Shown here piece by piece: positions 12,901 to 27,900 of a stretch of DNA of 64,000 bases. The DNA lies in assembly GCF_964355755.1 (NCBI RefSeq), contig NC_092672.1:37568501-37632500 (forward strand), given 5' to 3'. A model generated the notes under the pieces. That model was given only the letters and a program-made list of their open reading frames with translations. It was not told the origin of the DNA and did no database searches. Positions within the stretch are counted from its first letter, which is position 1. Every line of letters starts with the position of its first letter. The translations under genes were made by a program, and so were the position numbers. The DNA comes from Antedon mediterranea. Lineage: Eukaryota; Echinodermata; Crinoidea; Comatulida; Antedonidae.

Positions 12901-15900
12901 ATTAGGTCAATGTCAAAGAACTTTCTCTCGTTTTGCTGTACAAGTACTGAATAGCCGTTTGTAGGCCTACCTGCAATCACGTTAACTGGGTCGGGTGGAC
13001 AACGTATTCATTTATAAACAAATATTGATAATTAATCCTAAGTAATCCTATTATAACGAATTGTGCATTTGATCGTCGGCATTCGGCAAACCTCTGCGTG
13101 ATCACATTTTAGATTTGGTTTCTTCCATTTTATTGGGTTGATGACGCGTCATATATTGGGCTGGTTCACGGTAAACGCGTCGGTATTTCCAAGCGTACCA
13201 CGTGCAATAAATTATAGTGTTACGCTATGACACGTTGAAGGACAAAATACGTGTTTTTAAAGGGCGTAGTGTTTTACAAAACAACGCGTAACATATTCAA
13301 TAAAGCTCTCTCCACTATCAAACGTTATGTGAAAAAAAAATAGTTCATATATGACATGACATGATGATGTCATATTACTACCATATATGGGCACCTCACA
13401 CTTTTTTTTGTCAAACTAGTTTGATAGTCATCATTCGCGGTACTATACACGTACCATTTATTTGTATCAACAACAACAAAATATATTTATACAGTATTTC
13501 TTTCACAAGGATATTTCTATAAACTTATTTGATACAAAACGGGTATGCAACGAGCCGAAGCTCTTAAACGCATTACCATATAATACAGATATCTAATTAG
13601 CAAATAAAACAATAAAAGTACAAATAGAAATAAAAAGTAAAAGTAACAAAAGTGAACTCTACATGAGTGAGTATTTATTTATTAATAGTTGTTTTATTTC
13701 CTTTTTAAATTTTCCGATTTTAGTTTCACACTTTATGTTTTCAGGTAAACGGTTCCAAATATTTGCCCCTCTATAGCCAATACTTCTTTGTGCTATTATT
13801 TGTTCTTTTTAGAGGAATACGGAAATCACTCTTCTTCCGCGTACCATACTCATGTACAGATTCCATTTTTGTAAAAAAAGAGTTAAATGAAACAGTAGTG
13901 TACACAGAGCTTAAAGATAAACTATGTATACTGTGTAGCCTAAATTGTCACCAATCGAATAAACTTTACACTGATTGGCCTACATCGTACATCGTCCAAT
14001 AAACGCGCAATGTTACGCCTTGTCAAATATACAAAATACGAGCTTCGTTTTAATAGTGACATTTGAAAATGTTGATTAAAATCGACATTCACTATAGTCA
14101 ATCATACTCACTGACAACCTAAAGATTTTTCTTCTTTTTTTTGCAATTTGAAACGCAGTACTTCACGAATAGCTTTTAGCACAGTATGTGGATAACACAT
14201 TAAAACACCATTTTACCGTTCAGTTGTCTCATTAGCAGCATAAACATTGTAAAAAGGATCAAAATATACTTTGTGTTAGCTACAAAGTATTATTTCTATT
14301 CAGCATGATGAGTAGAGTCATAAAACTGAACAATGTAGGCATAGGGTTCGAAATATCTACTGGCCTATATTCTTGTTCGTCTGATTGTCTTTTTGATGTA
14401 CGTACGCGCGATAACCGTCAATGTTTGTACGCGCGCTTTACATTTTCAGTCTCATTTCTTTTTTATATTGCCAAGTCAATGCAAAAATAAGATTACAGAA
14501 CAAAAAGCAAGTCTAATTCAATTTAAAAACCACATTGGTCGATCTTTAGAGGCTTATTAGAAATTATGAATACGTTTCTAGTGTTTGTATCACTTGCAGA
14601 ACAAAACAAATTTCTTCATTCCGATTCAGATGGGCTTAACTTATGTTTTGCATATAATTTTAAATCACGTTATGGCGAATGTTTTTATGTCCAACGTCTG
14701 ATAAGACTATACTAATGTATTTGCTTTTAGACGTACGTGGAACTTGTTGGCTTTAACGTACTTTTACCGATATTCTTAATGCATTTTTGGAAATATTGAA
14801 ATATTAGCTTAATCCTTTAGATATTGTGCTACTCTCGTCAATGGCATCATAGCATGTATGCATCTGTTTTTCTGCTATCCAGCCAAGTGGATCAAATAGT
14901 ACATGCATGCGACGAGACGTATGCCTACTGACTAAAACGTGTTTTTATTTAATTCAATTTTATGATTCCGTCGATTTATTAGGAAAAACAAAAATATAGA
15001 AAATCCGATTCCTGTGTGCTGTCATTTTATTTTACCGGTTTGTTTATCGCCGCCAAGGAGATATATGTAATCGTTTTAAATATTTATTGTATATTGATAA
15101 ATAATTCTTTGCAGTTAAATTCTTAACATTATAATGTTAAGGTGACCCAGGACATTTTTTATGTTGAATAAATAAATAAAATGAATTGAAAACAATAGCA
15201 TTAATGACATGAGTAAATAACCGTATTGCTCTTTGGTTGTAATGTTGTAATGTTATATTTGGATTTTTGCTTAAAATTGTCATTGATATCACTGTTACTA
15301 CTCTGTACAATCAAAATTCCATGCAATTATCCCAATCCTCTCTCACAGCACTACTAATATTTGCGTGTTTCGACTGTTAACGCTTCGTTGAAAGTAACAC
15401 GAGTTATTTTCATAGTAATTTAGCCACGTTTTAGTTGGATACAACAAAACACAAACACGAGTGTTTACACAGGCAATCTGTGTTGTGTATTTAACAACGT
15501 GTTGGTTCGATATTTTGAAATGTGCTTTCTGTTCAAGTGTGATAACTTAATTTAATATAATTATAATCAAATTTATTTTATTAGCTATAATATTCGACAC
15601 TCAATTTCATTATGATAGCAACCTTAGCAAAGTGACCTTATCAACTATCCTTAGAAACTAGAGACAATAATAATTAGGTATTTTGATATGTAGACAAATT
15701 AGTATATTTTACGACGTCGAGGTTTATAGAGGCGTTGGTTGTTAAGTAATAGAACATGAAATTAAATAGGATAGCAATGATAATGACAATGGTGAATATG
15801 ACGGCATCACGGGGCGTTAATGATGACGACCTTAGAAACGACGACGATGATGATGACGACGACGATGATGACGACAATAACGATGATGACGAAGACGATG

Positions 15901-18900
15901 ATGACGACGACAACGATGATGATGACGAAGACGACGACAATGATGATGACGAAGACGACGATGATGACGACAGCGATGATGACGACGACAACTATGATGA
16001 TGATGACGACGATGATGATGACGACGACGGGATCAGTACTGTTAACGTAGCTTTAATAAGTAGGCCTATTGATTCATCAATAGTTTAATTGCCAGCTAAA
16101 TTGTTTTATTTTAAATTAATGTTAATTGAGTACAGTAATAGGGAGTACTGTATGCTATGCGTTACAGGATGGAGGAAAAAGCAAATGTAACACGCATTGT
16201 TTCATGTTATGATGTCCTCCAATGTATCCATATAGATTCAAACCACTTATAGTTACATATTATTAATACTCATAGACTATAACACTATATTTGAAATGCA
16301 TAACATATTCAACAGTTCCCATCACATTATTTTCACTAATATAAGAAACAGTAATTAATTGTATACGGTACTAAATTAAGCTACTGTTCTACCCTAATCG
16401 ATCCACCCGTACACCCCTAATTGAGGTGACGATGTCCTCTGCATCGAGCATTAAGCTACTGTTCTACCCTAATCGATCCACCCGTACACCCCTAATTGTG
16501 GTGACGATGTCCTCTGCATCGAGCATTAAGCTACTGTTCTACCCTAATCGATCCACCCGTACACCCCTAATTGTGGTGACGATGTCCTCTGCATCGAGCA
16601 TTAAGCTACTGTTCTACCCTAATCGATCCACCCGTACACCCCTAATTGTGGTGACGATGTCCTCTGCATCGAGCATTAAGCTACTGTTCTACCCTAATCG
16701 ATCCACCCGTACGGGTAGTAACAAAGTGCGAGGCAGCGAGGCACGCGAGGCAGGGAAGGCATGCGAGGCAAGTCAGAAATTTATGCGAGGCATCGTTTTA
16801 CCATCATCAAAAAATGCGAGGCATCATTTTATCATTTCTCAAAATTGCAAGGCAGGAAATCACCGAAATTGAAGTAGCCTAGGCCTAGGCCCGCTAGGCT
16901 AGTTTCCTTTTGCACCTGCCTTGTATTTTAACCAACTTTATCCTGAATACCACAGCTTAGAATTAGTAGGCCTACTTTAATGAAGAAAAATCACATAAAA
17001 GTAACAATAAATCCATTAAATTGGTGATTTTACAGACGTTGTTTTTCTCGCATTTCGCACACTCAATGTTCAATATTTTGGTTTCTATGGAACGCCAAAA
17101 GAGCAAAATTAATTAGAGGGCTAAAAACTCTGTGGAATCCATTTATATTTAACGCATTATTTGGTGAAAATCAAGTACAATTTCAATAGATTTTGTCACT
17201 GTCAGTAAGGAAAAATGTTACTGTTCACCGGTGTACTGTTGATAATGTACACGGTTTCGGTAACCTTTTAAAGAATAAAATAGAAAAATTCATCATAATA
17301 TCCTTAGTAGGATGTCCTAGGTCTAGACTAGGTACTGATGTTGATTTAGGATCGATTATTATTCTTTGAAAACAGAACAGTATGAGCAGTAACATATTAC
17401 AGCATTTTTATTGACAAATTAACAAATATATTGAAATAAAACGTGTTTTTCACCAATAAATGCATGAGAAATTGACGCATTCCACTGAGTTTTAGTCCTC
17501 TATTATCGTTGCTCTTTTGGCGCTCCATAGAAACAAAAATATTGAACATTGAATAAGTGAAATTCGCGAACAGTGTGCGAGAAACACGCCTGTAAAATCA
17601 TTAATTTAAGGATTTATTTGTTACTTTTTATGTGATTCTGTCATTAAAGTACTCATGAGGTATACTTCTAAGGTGTGGTATTCACACGATAAAGTTAGTT
17701 ATCAAATTTGGAGTAAAAATACAAGCGAAGGAAACTAGCGCCAGGTTTATTAGTACGTACATGGACAACAATAAATAAAAATCGTTCGTAATATACCTAG
17801 CTTACTAAAACAGGAATAGTGTATCATTATTAAATATTACACCAATTATTATTATATCAAAATTGATTAAATTATTTTCTACAAAGGCCACTTATCTAGG
17901 TTAGGGCTAAGCATATTAGCTAAAGTTTAATAGGCCTAGTATTACAATTTTCGGACGTAAGTCTTTTTTCACACGCGCTCCAGAATTCTGTCGCAATTTT
18001 TTTCTTTGCGGCATGTTATTGGATCGGCATATCAGTTACCTTTTATTCACCGCCAGTTATTGAACTTGTCCTGGCAATCGCTGTTCACCTTATTTGCGAG
18101 AGAGGTACACGTGTTGTTCCTAGAGAATGGAATGTCAAAAATGTCTTTGGCACGCCGCTCAGAGAGAAGTCTGTGCGTTGCTGCTGCTGAAACCACGTGC
18201 TATAGGAGGGGAATGCACCACAATCCTCTGAGCTGAGGGCTGAATCATTCCGCTACCTGCTAAATAGTAAAGAGGGATTTTCCATCTCTCGGGTCTACTG
18301 GATCTAGGCGCAGGGGTGTGACAAAATATTATTTTCACTCTGCTATGTTCAAGAGACATGTGAGTGAACACGCTCGAAATGCCAACAAACATTGCAGTCA
18401 TTTGATGAGTGTGTCGCTATAACAATTATTGTTTATCGAAAGTTGAAGACTGTCGTTCAGATTTTTGAACCGTAGTTTGGGCACTTTTGTAAAAGTAAAA
18501 TTTGACACGATATGACTTGAATGAAAAAACAATCGTTACATAAAAATAAACAACATGATGAGTGTATACACGAATCTATTTAGATACGCTTGTATCGATT
18601 GATTATTAGGCCTATAATATAGCATAATAGCACGTTAAGATATGCCTCGCACCTTTTTGAAATTGTAAACTATATGCCTCGCATGCCTCGCACTTTTGGA
18701 AATGATAAAATGATGCCTCGCACAAATATTTGACATGCCTCGCATGCCTCGCGTGCCTCGCTGCCTCGCACTTTGTCAACACTCCACCCGTACACCCCTA
18801 ATTGTGGTGACGATGTCCTCTCCATCGAGCATGTTCAATGACAATTTGATTTTATACTACTCGTCTTGTACGAAACAGAATTATATAACACAGCCTTAAT

Positions 18901-21900
18901 GGCCTCCTTTCCTCGATATAAATGGGATATTTTCCTAATCTAGGCTGGTTGGATTTATAAATCAGTTATTTTCGTTGACTATTTAGGTTAATGCATGAGA
19001 AAAACACGTATGTATGTCTTAATGGTATTACTTTCAAATAAAAGGTCTGGCTAATATCTTGTATTCTACCAAAATGTCGCTATAAATATTATAATTTGTA
19101 TATCGATTTTAGTCGTTTGTTGTTTTTTACTGAACGGGCCTTTAGGCATGGGCGTCACCGTGCGCGCAGGGCTAAATTATTTGACTTATCTCGTTGTTTA
19201 TTCTCATGGAGGTCTACACAGTGTTTATCTTGTTGCGCGTAGTCAAATTTAGTGCGTATGCGTTTACGATTCGTTCAGATTAGAATGATGTGACGCGTTT
19301 TGCGTCCGAAACACAAAAAACGGCCTTGTCGATAAAAAGACGTTTTCTTTGATTATACAACGTAAATGGGTTATAGCAGACATACTGAGGTGTCATCTTC
19401 TCTTAATGTGAGTCTTTATTAACTGTTGAAATTGCTCCTTTTGCATGCATGATTAATCTTTATTACGTCATTTCACGCAACATCTGGTACGCACGTACGC
19501 GTCAACTCGAATATAGTACGCTTTATATAGTCTCAAATTTAGTGTTGTAACAAACTACATTACTTTGGAGTAAATAATGTCATTTTACTAGTTTTTTTTT
19601 TAAACAACTCACTTAAGAAGACAATTAGACTGATCAGCAAGGGTAATCGTTCATAATCGCCATAATGAGGTGTATTTGCAATTTTTGATCATTTCTAAAT
19701 GCAGAAGATAATAAAACTCTTTATTTAAAACCGAGACTGACGTCACGTTTATTAATCAAACCCGACAAAATGGTGTCTGAACTATTTTAACGACATATGG
19801 TTGTGGTGAATTGTGAAAGAAGAAGAAAACTTCTATCATGCTAAATGGATGGATGGAACATTAGCAATGTTATTACTTGTTTTTCTACGTAGATGTAACG
19901 ATCACACATTAACGTAATGGATAGCACTAATGTGTTATTTGTTATCATAAACGATATCAACTACTGCACCTTATAATTGATACACTGCTATTATATATTG
20001 ATAATGTGTTATTATTAGCATCATTAACTTATAAGTCGTATGAAACATATGAATGAAAATGACTGCAAAAACAACAATTTACCGTCGGATATCAATTGAG
20101 AGTAAATGATACATTAGCAAAACCATGATTATTTTGAGGGAGGGGATGAGGAGAACAACCTTTTCTCCGTTAGAAGAGCTAAATAACGTATATTCAAATA
20201 TCAATACATTAATAATGTTTAAAAAGCCGTGTCAAGTAAGGTAACTTTGTACTCTTGGTATTATGTTCATCATTAATCAAGGGTCATATATTTTATCAAA
20301 GACTCTCTGAAGAAATTTAAACTAAAATGTGTTTTTATTTGTTCTATAACTTCATTTTGATTATTCAGTTGACCAAACGTAATAGAATTTATCTAAATTG
20401 CTTCCTTAATTTCCTTGGTCCTCACTAGGGAAAAACGCGAGGGCGTTTATACGCGCGCAAGCGCGTGCATATACGCAAGCGCGTGCATATACGCAAGCCT
20501 GTGCATATACGCAAGCTCTAGTGAGTTGACAAATCACAAGCTACTATACCGTTCGTCGTCCTGATTGGTCAAATTACTTGCTCTTACGTACGCATTGCGT
20601 CTTAAGCTTGGTTTCCACTAGCGACGCAACGCAAAGACGTAAGGCAATAAGTGATTTGACTAATCACAAGCGATGGATTATTCGAACCTTGTCATTGGTC
20701 AACTCGCGTGTAAGTCCTTGCATTGCGTCTCTTTAAGTTAATTCACATAGCTGCACGAATTCGGGAACCAAAAATGTATACATTTTTTGGCATAAAATTT
20801 GCTCACATCAACATCAATCGAAAGTATTTTAAAGTTAAATCATGTTATTGTACTCTATTCAATAATAAGTGTTTGGTAATATATTTCACATTATCTTGTT
20901 ATAGGCCTAATCAATATATCAAGTGTTTAGTATATTGTGTTCATTAGCCACGTGGTCATGTCATATTTGATAGATTGTAATTTCATTTGATAAGCCATGG
21001 GGTCCGTCATACTTTCCTCCTTAGGCTACAGGTGTACGCCAAGGACAATGAACCAGAGGATTCTGGACAACAACCCCGGCGCAGGGGTGGCGCCAGGATC
21101 TTCCCGACGCGGGGGCTACATTCCCCGACGAGGGGGCTATGCGAGCGAAGCGAGCATCACTAGGCTGGGGGCCAGGGGGGCCGCCAAGGGCCCCCGGTGG
21201 GGGTCCAGGGGGCGAATCCCCCGGAAGCAACGCGTTCTAGCGTCATTTGAGGTCATTTTAATCAGATTTAGGGTAGCCATTTTTTCCATTTTTTATAATG
21301 CATAAATAAAATACTGCGTGCAAAAAAACGATGCGCGATGACTGTTTCAATCCATATTTTTCAATTTAAAAAATAAAAGTTCAAAGAAAATTTAGAAAAA
21401 TAGAGTTGGAGGTCCCGGAAATTGGACTTATTATACTTCAAAACATGAAATAAAATATATAAGTCCCTATCAAGGTTGTGACTGAGCTAAGAAATGTTTG
21501 AAAAATAGAGATGTTAGGTCCCGGAAAATGCACTTCCTGTACTTCGAAATATGACCAGCTTTATTGTTGGGGCTGAGCTAAGAAACTGTTTAAAACTAGA
21601 GCTGCAGGTCTTCAAAAAATTGCATTTGATACTTCGGAAACATCAGGCATAGAGGCTTAAAAAACGCAAGCGTAGACCTTTTTCAGTCGGGGAAATAAGT
21701 TTATTCCTCCCAAGTGTATGCGTGCGTACCATCTGGACTTCCGAGTGGTGAGAGAAATTCATGACATACAGGACATTGAAAATGTAATAACTTAGCTATA
21801 ATAAGATGTTGGCTAAGCGAAAATGGCATGTTTTTTTGTTTAGTAATTTATTTTAGGTGCCCCACGGTACAGAATGTTACTTGTAAATTAAAAAAATTGG

Positions 21901-24900
21901 TGAACATACGAACAATTAACATAATTCGTTTTTGCTGTAGTGTAGCGTACGTCGACGCAGTACACGACGTAACCGTCAGTAAACTTCGCCTGGAAAATAA
22001 CTACAGTACACATTTTGGTCCCTGGATGGAACATGATATCACGCGTCTCGACCCAACGTTGAACGATTCGTACAAAGGGATACCGCCAGACGAGAGCGAA
22101 CCTAGCTATTGTTTAGTAGTAAGTTAAGGCTGGTTTCCTGTCGACGTAAGAACATTACTTTTGTTGCGACTACGTCGATTTGTCGTAAGAAATGCGGATT
22201 TTACAGGAAACCGATTACGATCGAAAATTTACAAAATCGACGCAACGTAAGAAAAATGGTAACGACAAACGATTTTACAGGAAACCGATGACCTAACAAT
22301 TGTTGCGTTACGACGTTTTCTTCCGATTTTACAGGAAACCGGGATTTTTGATCTTACGCTTGAATGAACGCCCTTGCGTCACGTTTCTTACGTCTCTTAC
22401 GAAAGTTGACTTGAAGTCAACTTTCGCAAGAGACGTAAGCGCAATCGTAACAAGCAACCAATGAGCGACAAGAGTTATGACGTAATGTGTATGTCCTTAT
22501 AGTGAAATAAAGCCGGACAATAACATTTGTATGTATTTACTACTATAATTTTAGCCCACTTTACGATGTTGTACATACTTTACAAATGCACAGTAGTTTC
22601 AATATAGGCCTAATAATGTTCTAATCAGGGAGTTTACAACTCATATCAAAATATAATACTCTTATTTATGGACGTGCAATAAACAATCAGCATCGGTAGA
22701 AACGTCACGAAAATGAACATTTGCAACAAGATAAGATATAGAAAGCCCCTTTGTAAGCAATATAATATTATTATGTAACTTTTAAAAAAAAATTGTTTGC
22801 TTGATTTTGTATAATTTATATTGTTTTGTTAAATTTATTCTTATTATAGGCCTGTAAATAATGGATATCTTACTGCGGTAGTACTATCTCATGCTCGATT
22901 AGAGTATGCCTGGGCCCATAGGCCAAGGCCTAGCCTAGGGCCTAGGTAGGTCTAATAATAATAGGAATCCCGAAATGATTTGCTTTTTTTTAATTTTGAA
23001 AACTATTTAAGGCTAGGCCTAAAGGGCCAGGATAATTCATTCATATTTTGATTCATACAATAATACATAGGCCTACTAGCCTAGGCTCCTTATAGGCTAG
23101 TTTGATTAGATTTTGGTCAAATCAATTCCTATTAGTACAGTATTAATTAAGTATTATTACTAATACTAGGGCCTAGCCTATCTACTAAAAATAATATGTT
23201 GGTGTGCTGCACTGACACTGATGCTGAGTTGCACTGACACTGATGCTGAGTAGCTACAGGTACAATAACATCATTCAACATTTCGCGCGAAAAATGATAA
23301 AACCCGCTCTAAAAAGAAACACCAATCAGAGATGTTGTTTCAAATACGTCATAAATCTGACCGACGTAAGAAAAAAATTTCAACTTTCGTAACAGCACTA
23401 AAATCGACGTAAGCATACGACGTGTGTTTCACAGCTAAAATTTCAACTTTCGGGAGCAGCATAACTACAGATGTTTTTCTGCGGCCCGACACGATCTTGA
23501 CTAACGTCAACGACGTCAATTTTTTCTCAACTTTCGTAAGAGACGTAAGAAACGTATGAAACGCAAGAATCGTTGCAAAATTCGACTTCTTACGTCGACA
23601 GGAAACCAGCCTTTAGATCACTGGCAATAATGAGTGCTTATAAAGTGCATAATATCACTCTGACGTACTCTCTCACGGTCAATGAAACGTCGCGGTTTTC
23701 TAGGCGCTGAAGCTAGCTACGAAGTGAACGCGAACGCTTTTTACTGTATATTATATTCCCCGACAAAAAGTACCCGTGTTTCCTTCGGTAACCGTCGGTA
23801 AACTTCGCCTGGAAAATAACTACATTACACATTTTGGTCCCTGGATGGAACTTGATATCACGCGTCTCGACCCAACGTTGAACGATTCGTACAAAGGGAT
23901 ACCGCCAGACAACTGCGTACCTAGCTAATGTTTAGTAGTAAGTTAGATCGCTGGCAATAAATGAATGCATAAAATTGCATAATAGCCCTCTGACGTACTC
24001 TCACGGTCAATGGAACGTCGTGGTTTTCTAGGCGCTGAAGCTATATGAAGTGAACGCGAACGTTTTTTACTGTATATTATATTCCCCGACAAAAAGTACC
24101 CGTGTTCCCCGACGGGGGGGGCTAGGCTCCCCGACGAGGGGGCTAGATCCCCCGTAGCCCCCCCGCTGGCGCCACCACTGCTCCCGGCGGTGGAGAGGGA
24201 GGAGCTCCCTGCTGCTGACCATGATTAAGGTTAATGTACACAGACGAGCGGTAACGGTAAGCGGAAAACCGCGTAGCTTGTCCCACGTAGAATATGTAAC
24301 TATCCTGAGCGGAAACCGCCCGTTAGCTCCTCGTTGTGTGTAAATGGTAATAAGGAATAACATAGGTTTTATATTTTATTACCGTTACCGCTCGTCTGTG
24401 TAAATTGGCCTTTTAACCAAAACACGGCGTACAAAGCAAACAGACAATTATTTGGTCACACGACGCGCGCGTGCATACGCAATTCACACTATTATAAGTT
24501 TCTGAACGCGCACATTTATTGATAAAACATAACCTTTGACCAGTAAATTTTACTAAACTTTAATCAATGGTTTAATCTGTTTACGGTTTAATGATACTTT
24601 TCTGGATGAGTATAGGGGCAGAAATCACACATGTATATGAAGACCATAATCAAAAAATAATGTTTGCATCTTATTAACATGAATGTTTCCTTTTTTTCAG
24701 GTAGTGATGGTTCACCGGGGGAAGCACGACTCCGGGAAATCTTATTCCGCCAATACAACAAACTTCCAATTCCAGTTCAGAATACCAGTGATGTACTGGA
24801 AATTGTGTTTGACCTGTACCTGTCGCAACTCATAGATGTGGTGAGATATATCTTACATATATTCCCAATTGGACGCACCGCAAGCACGTAAGCGCAACAT

Positions 24901-27900
24901 AAAGTTTGACTAATCATGCGATTCATTGGTCAAATCGCTTGCGTTGCGCTTGCGTCCTTGCGTATGGCTTTTGTCTTTTTTTTTCTTGCGTTGTGCATAC
25001 GTCTTTGCGTTGCGCTTACGTCCTTGTGTTGCGCTTACGTCTTTGCGTTGCGCTTATGTCCTTGAGTTGCGCTTTCGTCATTGCGTTGCGCTTACGTTCT
25101 TGAGTTGCGCTTACGTCCTTGCGTTGCGCTTACGTCCTTGCGTTGCGTCCTAGTGAGAACCAAGCTTAGTGGTTTATAAACGTATCTGTATTTAAAATCT
25201 ACAATATTATAGATATTATTTATTACTGCTGTACTAAATACTTCCCTCTCATAGATAATGGAACGTTCCGATCAGATCTCATATAATCTTGAAATGTCAG
25301 ATATCTTGGGTTTTCTAAATTTAAAAGTCAGATATTTATTCTGTGAACCGTACCTAAATAATATATTATACTGTAATTGTAGGCTTGCAGATTAATTCAT
25401 ATGCGCATGCAACGCATACAGAATCAACCTAGTTCAAGAACAAGACGATTCTGGCCGTGGAACCGGATAGGCACACGGTGTACCTTAACATTACTATATT
25501 ATATTATTGTTTTAATGCAACGCAAGAAGGACATAACGCAACGTAAGTTATTTGACCAATCACAAGCGATGGATTATTCGAACAGTGGCTTGTCATTGGT
25601 CAACTCGCTTGCGTTGCGAGTACGTCCTTGCGTTGCGTCTCTGTGGGAGCCACGCTTTACTGGCGTGTGACCGTCTGCCGGTGCAGGTTCTAATTCCAAG
25701 TAACATGACGTGAAGCAAATTACAATACTGAATGGCATTCTACTTTCAGAAACAAATCCTAACAGTTGTGTATTTCTGTGCAATTTAATTTAAAAATGCA
25801 CTTAATTCTGTGTGTTCATAACTATAAAATATTGCATTACTACAAGAATAAACCGGTGAATTTTCCCTGGATAAAACGAATCATACCTCTGAGCTATGCG
25901 GCCCAAATTCTTCATCAATACTAAATGTTATTGCTGTGTAAATTCTGATAAAACGTAACAAACGCGGGGTAAGTATATCAAATTAAAGCAAAGCGTCGTA
26001 TACACAAGAAATCTCCAAACATTAATTACACATCATAACGATTTCATAACATCAACGTTTGCTATTAAAGCTTCGAATCGCATGTTGAAAGTAAAGCAGC
26101 TTGATCTAAAGCCTTGGTTACCATTACGACGAGGCAATACAAATCGTACGCGCAACGCAAGACATTAGACCAATCATATCCATTCGAAAAATCAATCGCT
26201 GATTGGTCAAATCACTTGCGTACGTGCCGCGCCAGCGCTGCATCCTAGAGTGAGAACAAATCTTACATCTTGGATTATTCTACATTTGTTTTTATAAATC
26301 CATAACATGATTTGTTAAAAGATGGATTTATAAACTTCAATGAGCCTTTTATAATGTATTCTATTTAAGTTATCTATTTATAACAAGGTAATATGAATTA
26401 TGTTTATACATGGTAATTGTCTCGTTCGTCGCATGCTAAATGCGAGACACCTACGAACTGTGATTTATTGCAACAATTACACGACAATTAAGTCTGAAAT
26501 GACTTGCGTACATGAATAGCCTATCTTCACTTGTATTATTACTGTTACATTGCAGGATGAGAGAAACCAAGTCATGACGGCTAAAGTATGGATAATACAC
26601 GTGAGTTTGCTTTCAGCTTACTATTGATCATTTACTGGAAATATACTGCAGTATTTCACCATTTCATATAAAGCTCCGTCTACACTATCAAACTTTATGT
26701 GACAAAAAAATGTGATGTGCCCATATATAGACATGATGACGTCTATGTTTGGGCATATCACTACCATATTTGGGCGCTTCACACTTTTTTGGCAAACTAG
26801 TTTGATAGTTTAGATAGAACTTAACAGTTTAACCCTTAATTTGTTACTTTCTACGCAATGCTGTCATGATTTGTCAAATTACATGCGTTGCGCTTACGCA
26901 CTTGTGTTGATGCGTCGTGATGCGTCCTAGTGGGAACCAAGATTAATAAAGCTTGGTTCCCACTAGGACGCATCACGACATGATTGGTCAAAGTACATTC
27001 GTTGCGCTTTACGTCCTTTTGTTGCGTCCTAGTGAGAACCAAGCTATAACAGAAATTCCCAAAAGTTAAACAATTCGACCTAACACAAAAAGTTCGATGC
27101 CCTATTCCAATAGCACATGTATTCTCCCAACTTCCAAAAACAATATTCAGCCAGCCAGCAATCCCAGGGTCACAATCCCAAGGTCACAAAATATTAACAA
27201 CAACTTTTTGTTGTTATTTCAATCCGATGAAATATTGAACACACCGAATATAAGCAGCACCTGCAACATGAACAAACAGGATGAGGCGGCTTATATTAAT
27301 ATAGGCTAGCTACCGACTTGATATCGATATTTGAAATCCCTATGTCAAATTCAAAAACCTGAGTAAACAGATTTACAATAGCTTGACGATAAAGATCACT
27401 GCTAAACACAGGGGGCGTTTATTACACTTACGGTGAGGATGTTGAGATATTTGAGATTATTCATCAAGAACCATTTTGTAAAAATTAATAATCAAAACAA
27501 TTTTAGCAATTTACAGCTACGATAAATGACATTCTAAAGCGTGGTTCCCACTAGGACGCAACGCAAGGACGTACGCGCAACGCGAGTAATTTGACCAATC
27601 ACAAACAACAGTAAGTCATTCGAATTGTCTACGTTGCGTCTACGTCTACGTTTAAAGCGTGGTTCCCACGAGGACGCAACCCAAGAACGTAACGCAACGT
27701 AAGTGATTTGACTAATTATTCGAACAGTCACGTGTGATTGGTCAACTCGCTTGCGTGGCGTCTACGTCCTTGCGTTGCGCGTCTGTAGTGGGAACCAATC
27801 TTAAATGGGAACCTATCGTAATTAATGTTCAACTTAAACAATATAATAATAATAAACGAAAAGGTGATTGTTTTCGTCGCATGCGGAGGAGTTTATCCTG

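Larger units (their letters stand above)
21081..24174. mobile_element. Composite region with inverted GC-rich ends (possible hAT-like element)
   Basis: The left end GCAGGGGTGGCGCCAG and right end TGGCGCCACCACTGC are inverted copies with one mismatch, each followed inward by runs such as CCCCGACGAGGGGGCTA. CAGGGG-type ends are common in hAT transposons, but a clean 8-bp duplication is not visible. Inside are a duplicated 330-bp segment and a separate TTA-flanked element. No transposase domain was found, so this may be two fragments rather than one element. Confidence 0.4.

Noticed and set aside
15756-16088. 110-codon poly-Asp frame and 105-codon poly-Ser frame on the opposite strand
   Set aside because: Both are readings of a GAC/GAT triplet repeat within a receptor intron, without splice sites or homology.
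16426-16872. 148-codon frame with repeated Ser-Ala-Ser-Ser segments
   Set aside because: It reads the 75-bp array and then runs into a transposon terminal repeat; not a gene.
21021-21305. Gly/Arg-rich and Pro-rich frames on both strands
   Set aside because: Produced by the GC-rich repeated end CCCCGACGAGGGGG of a mobile element.
24906-25153. Two overlapping frames with Leu-Arg-rich repeats
   Set aside because: They lie wholly within the expanded family B MITE next to receptor exon 2.
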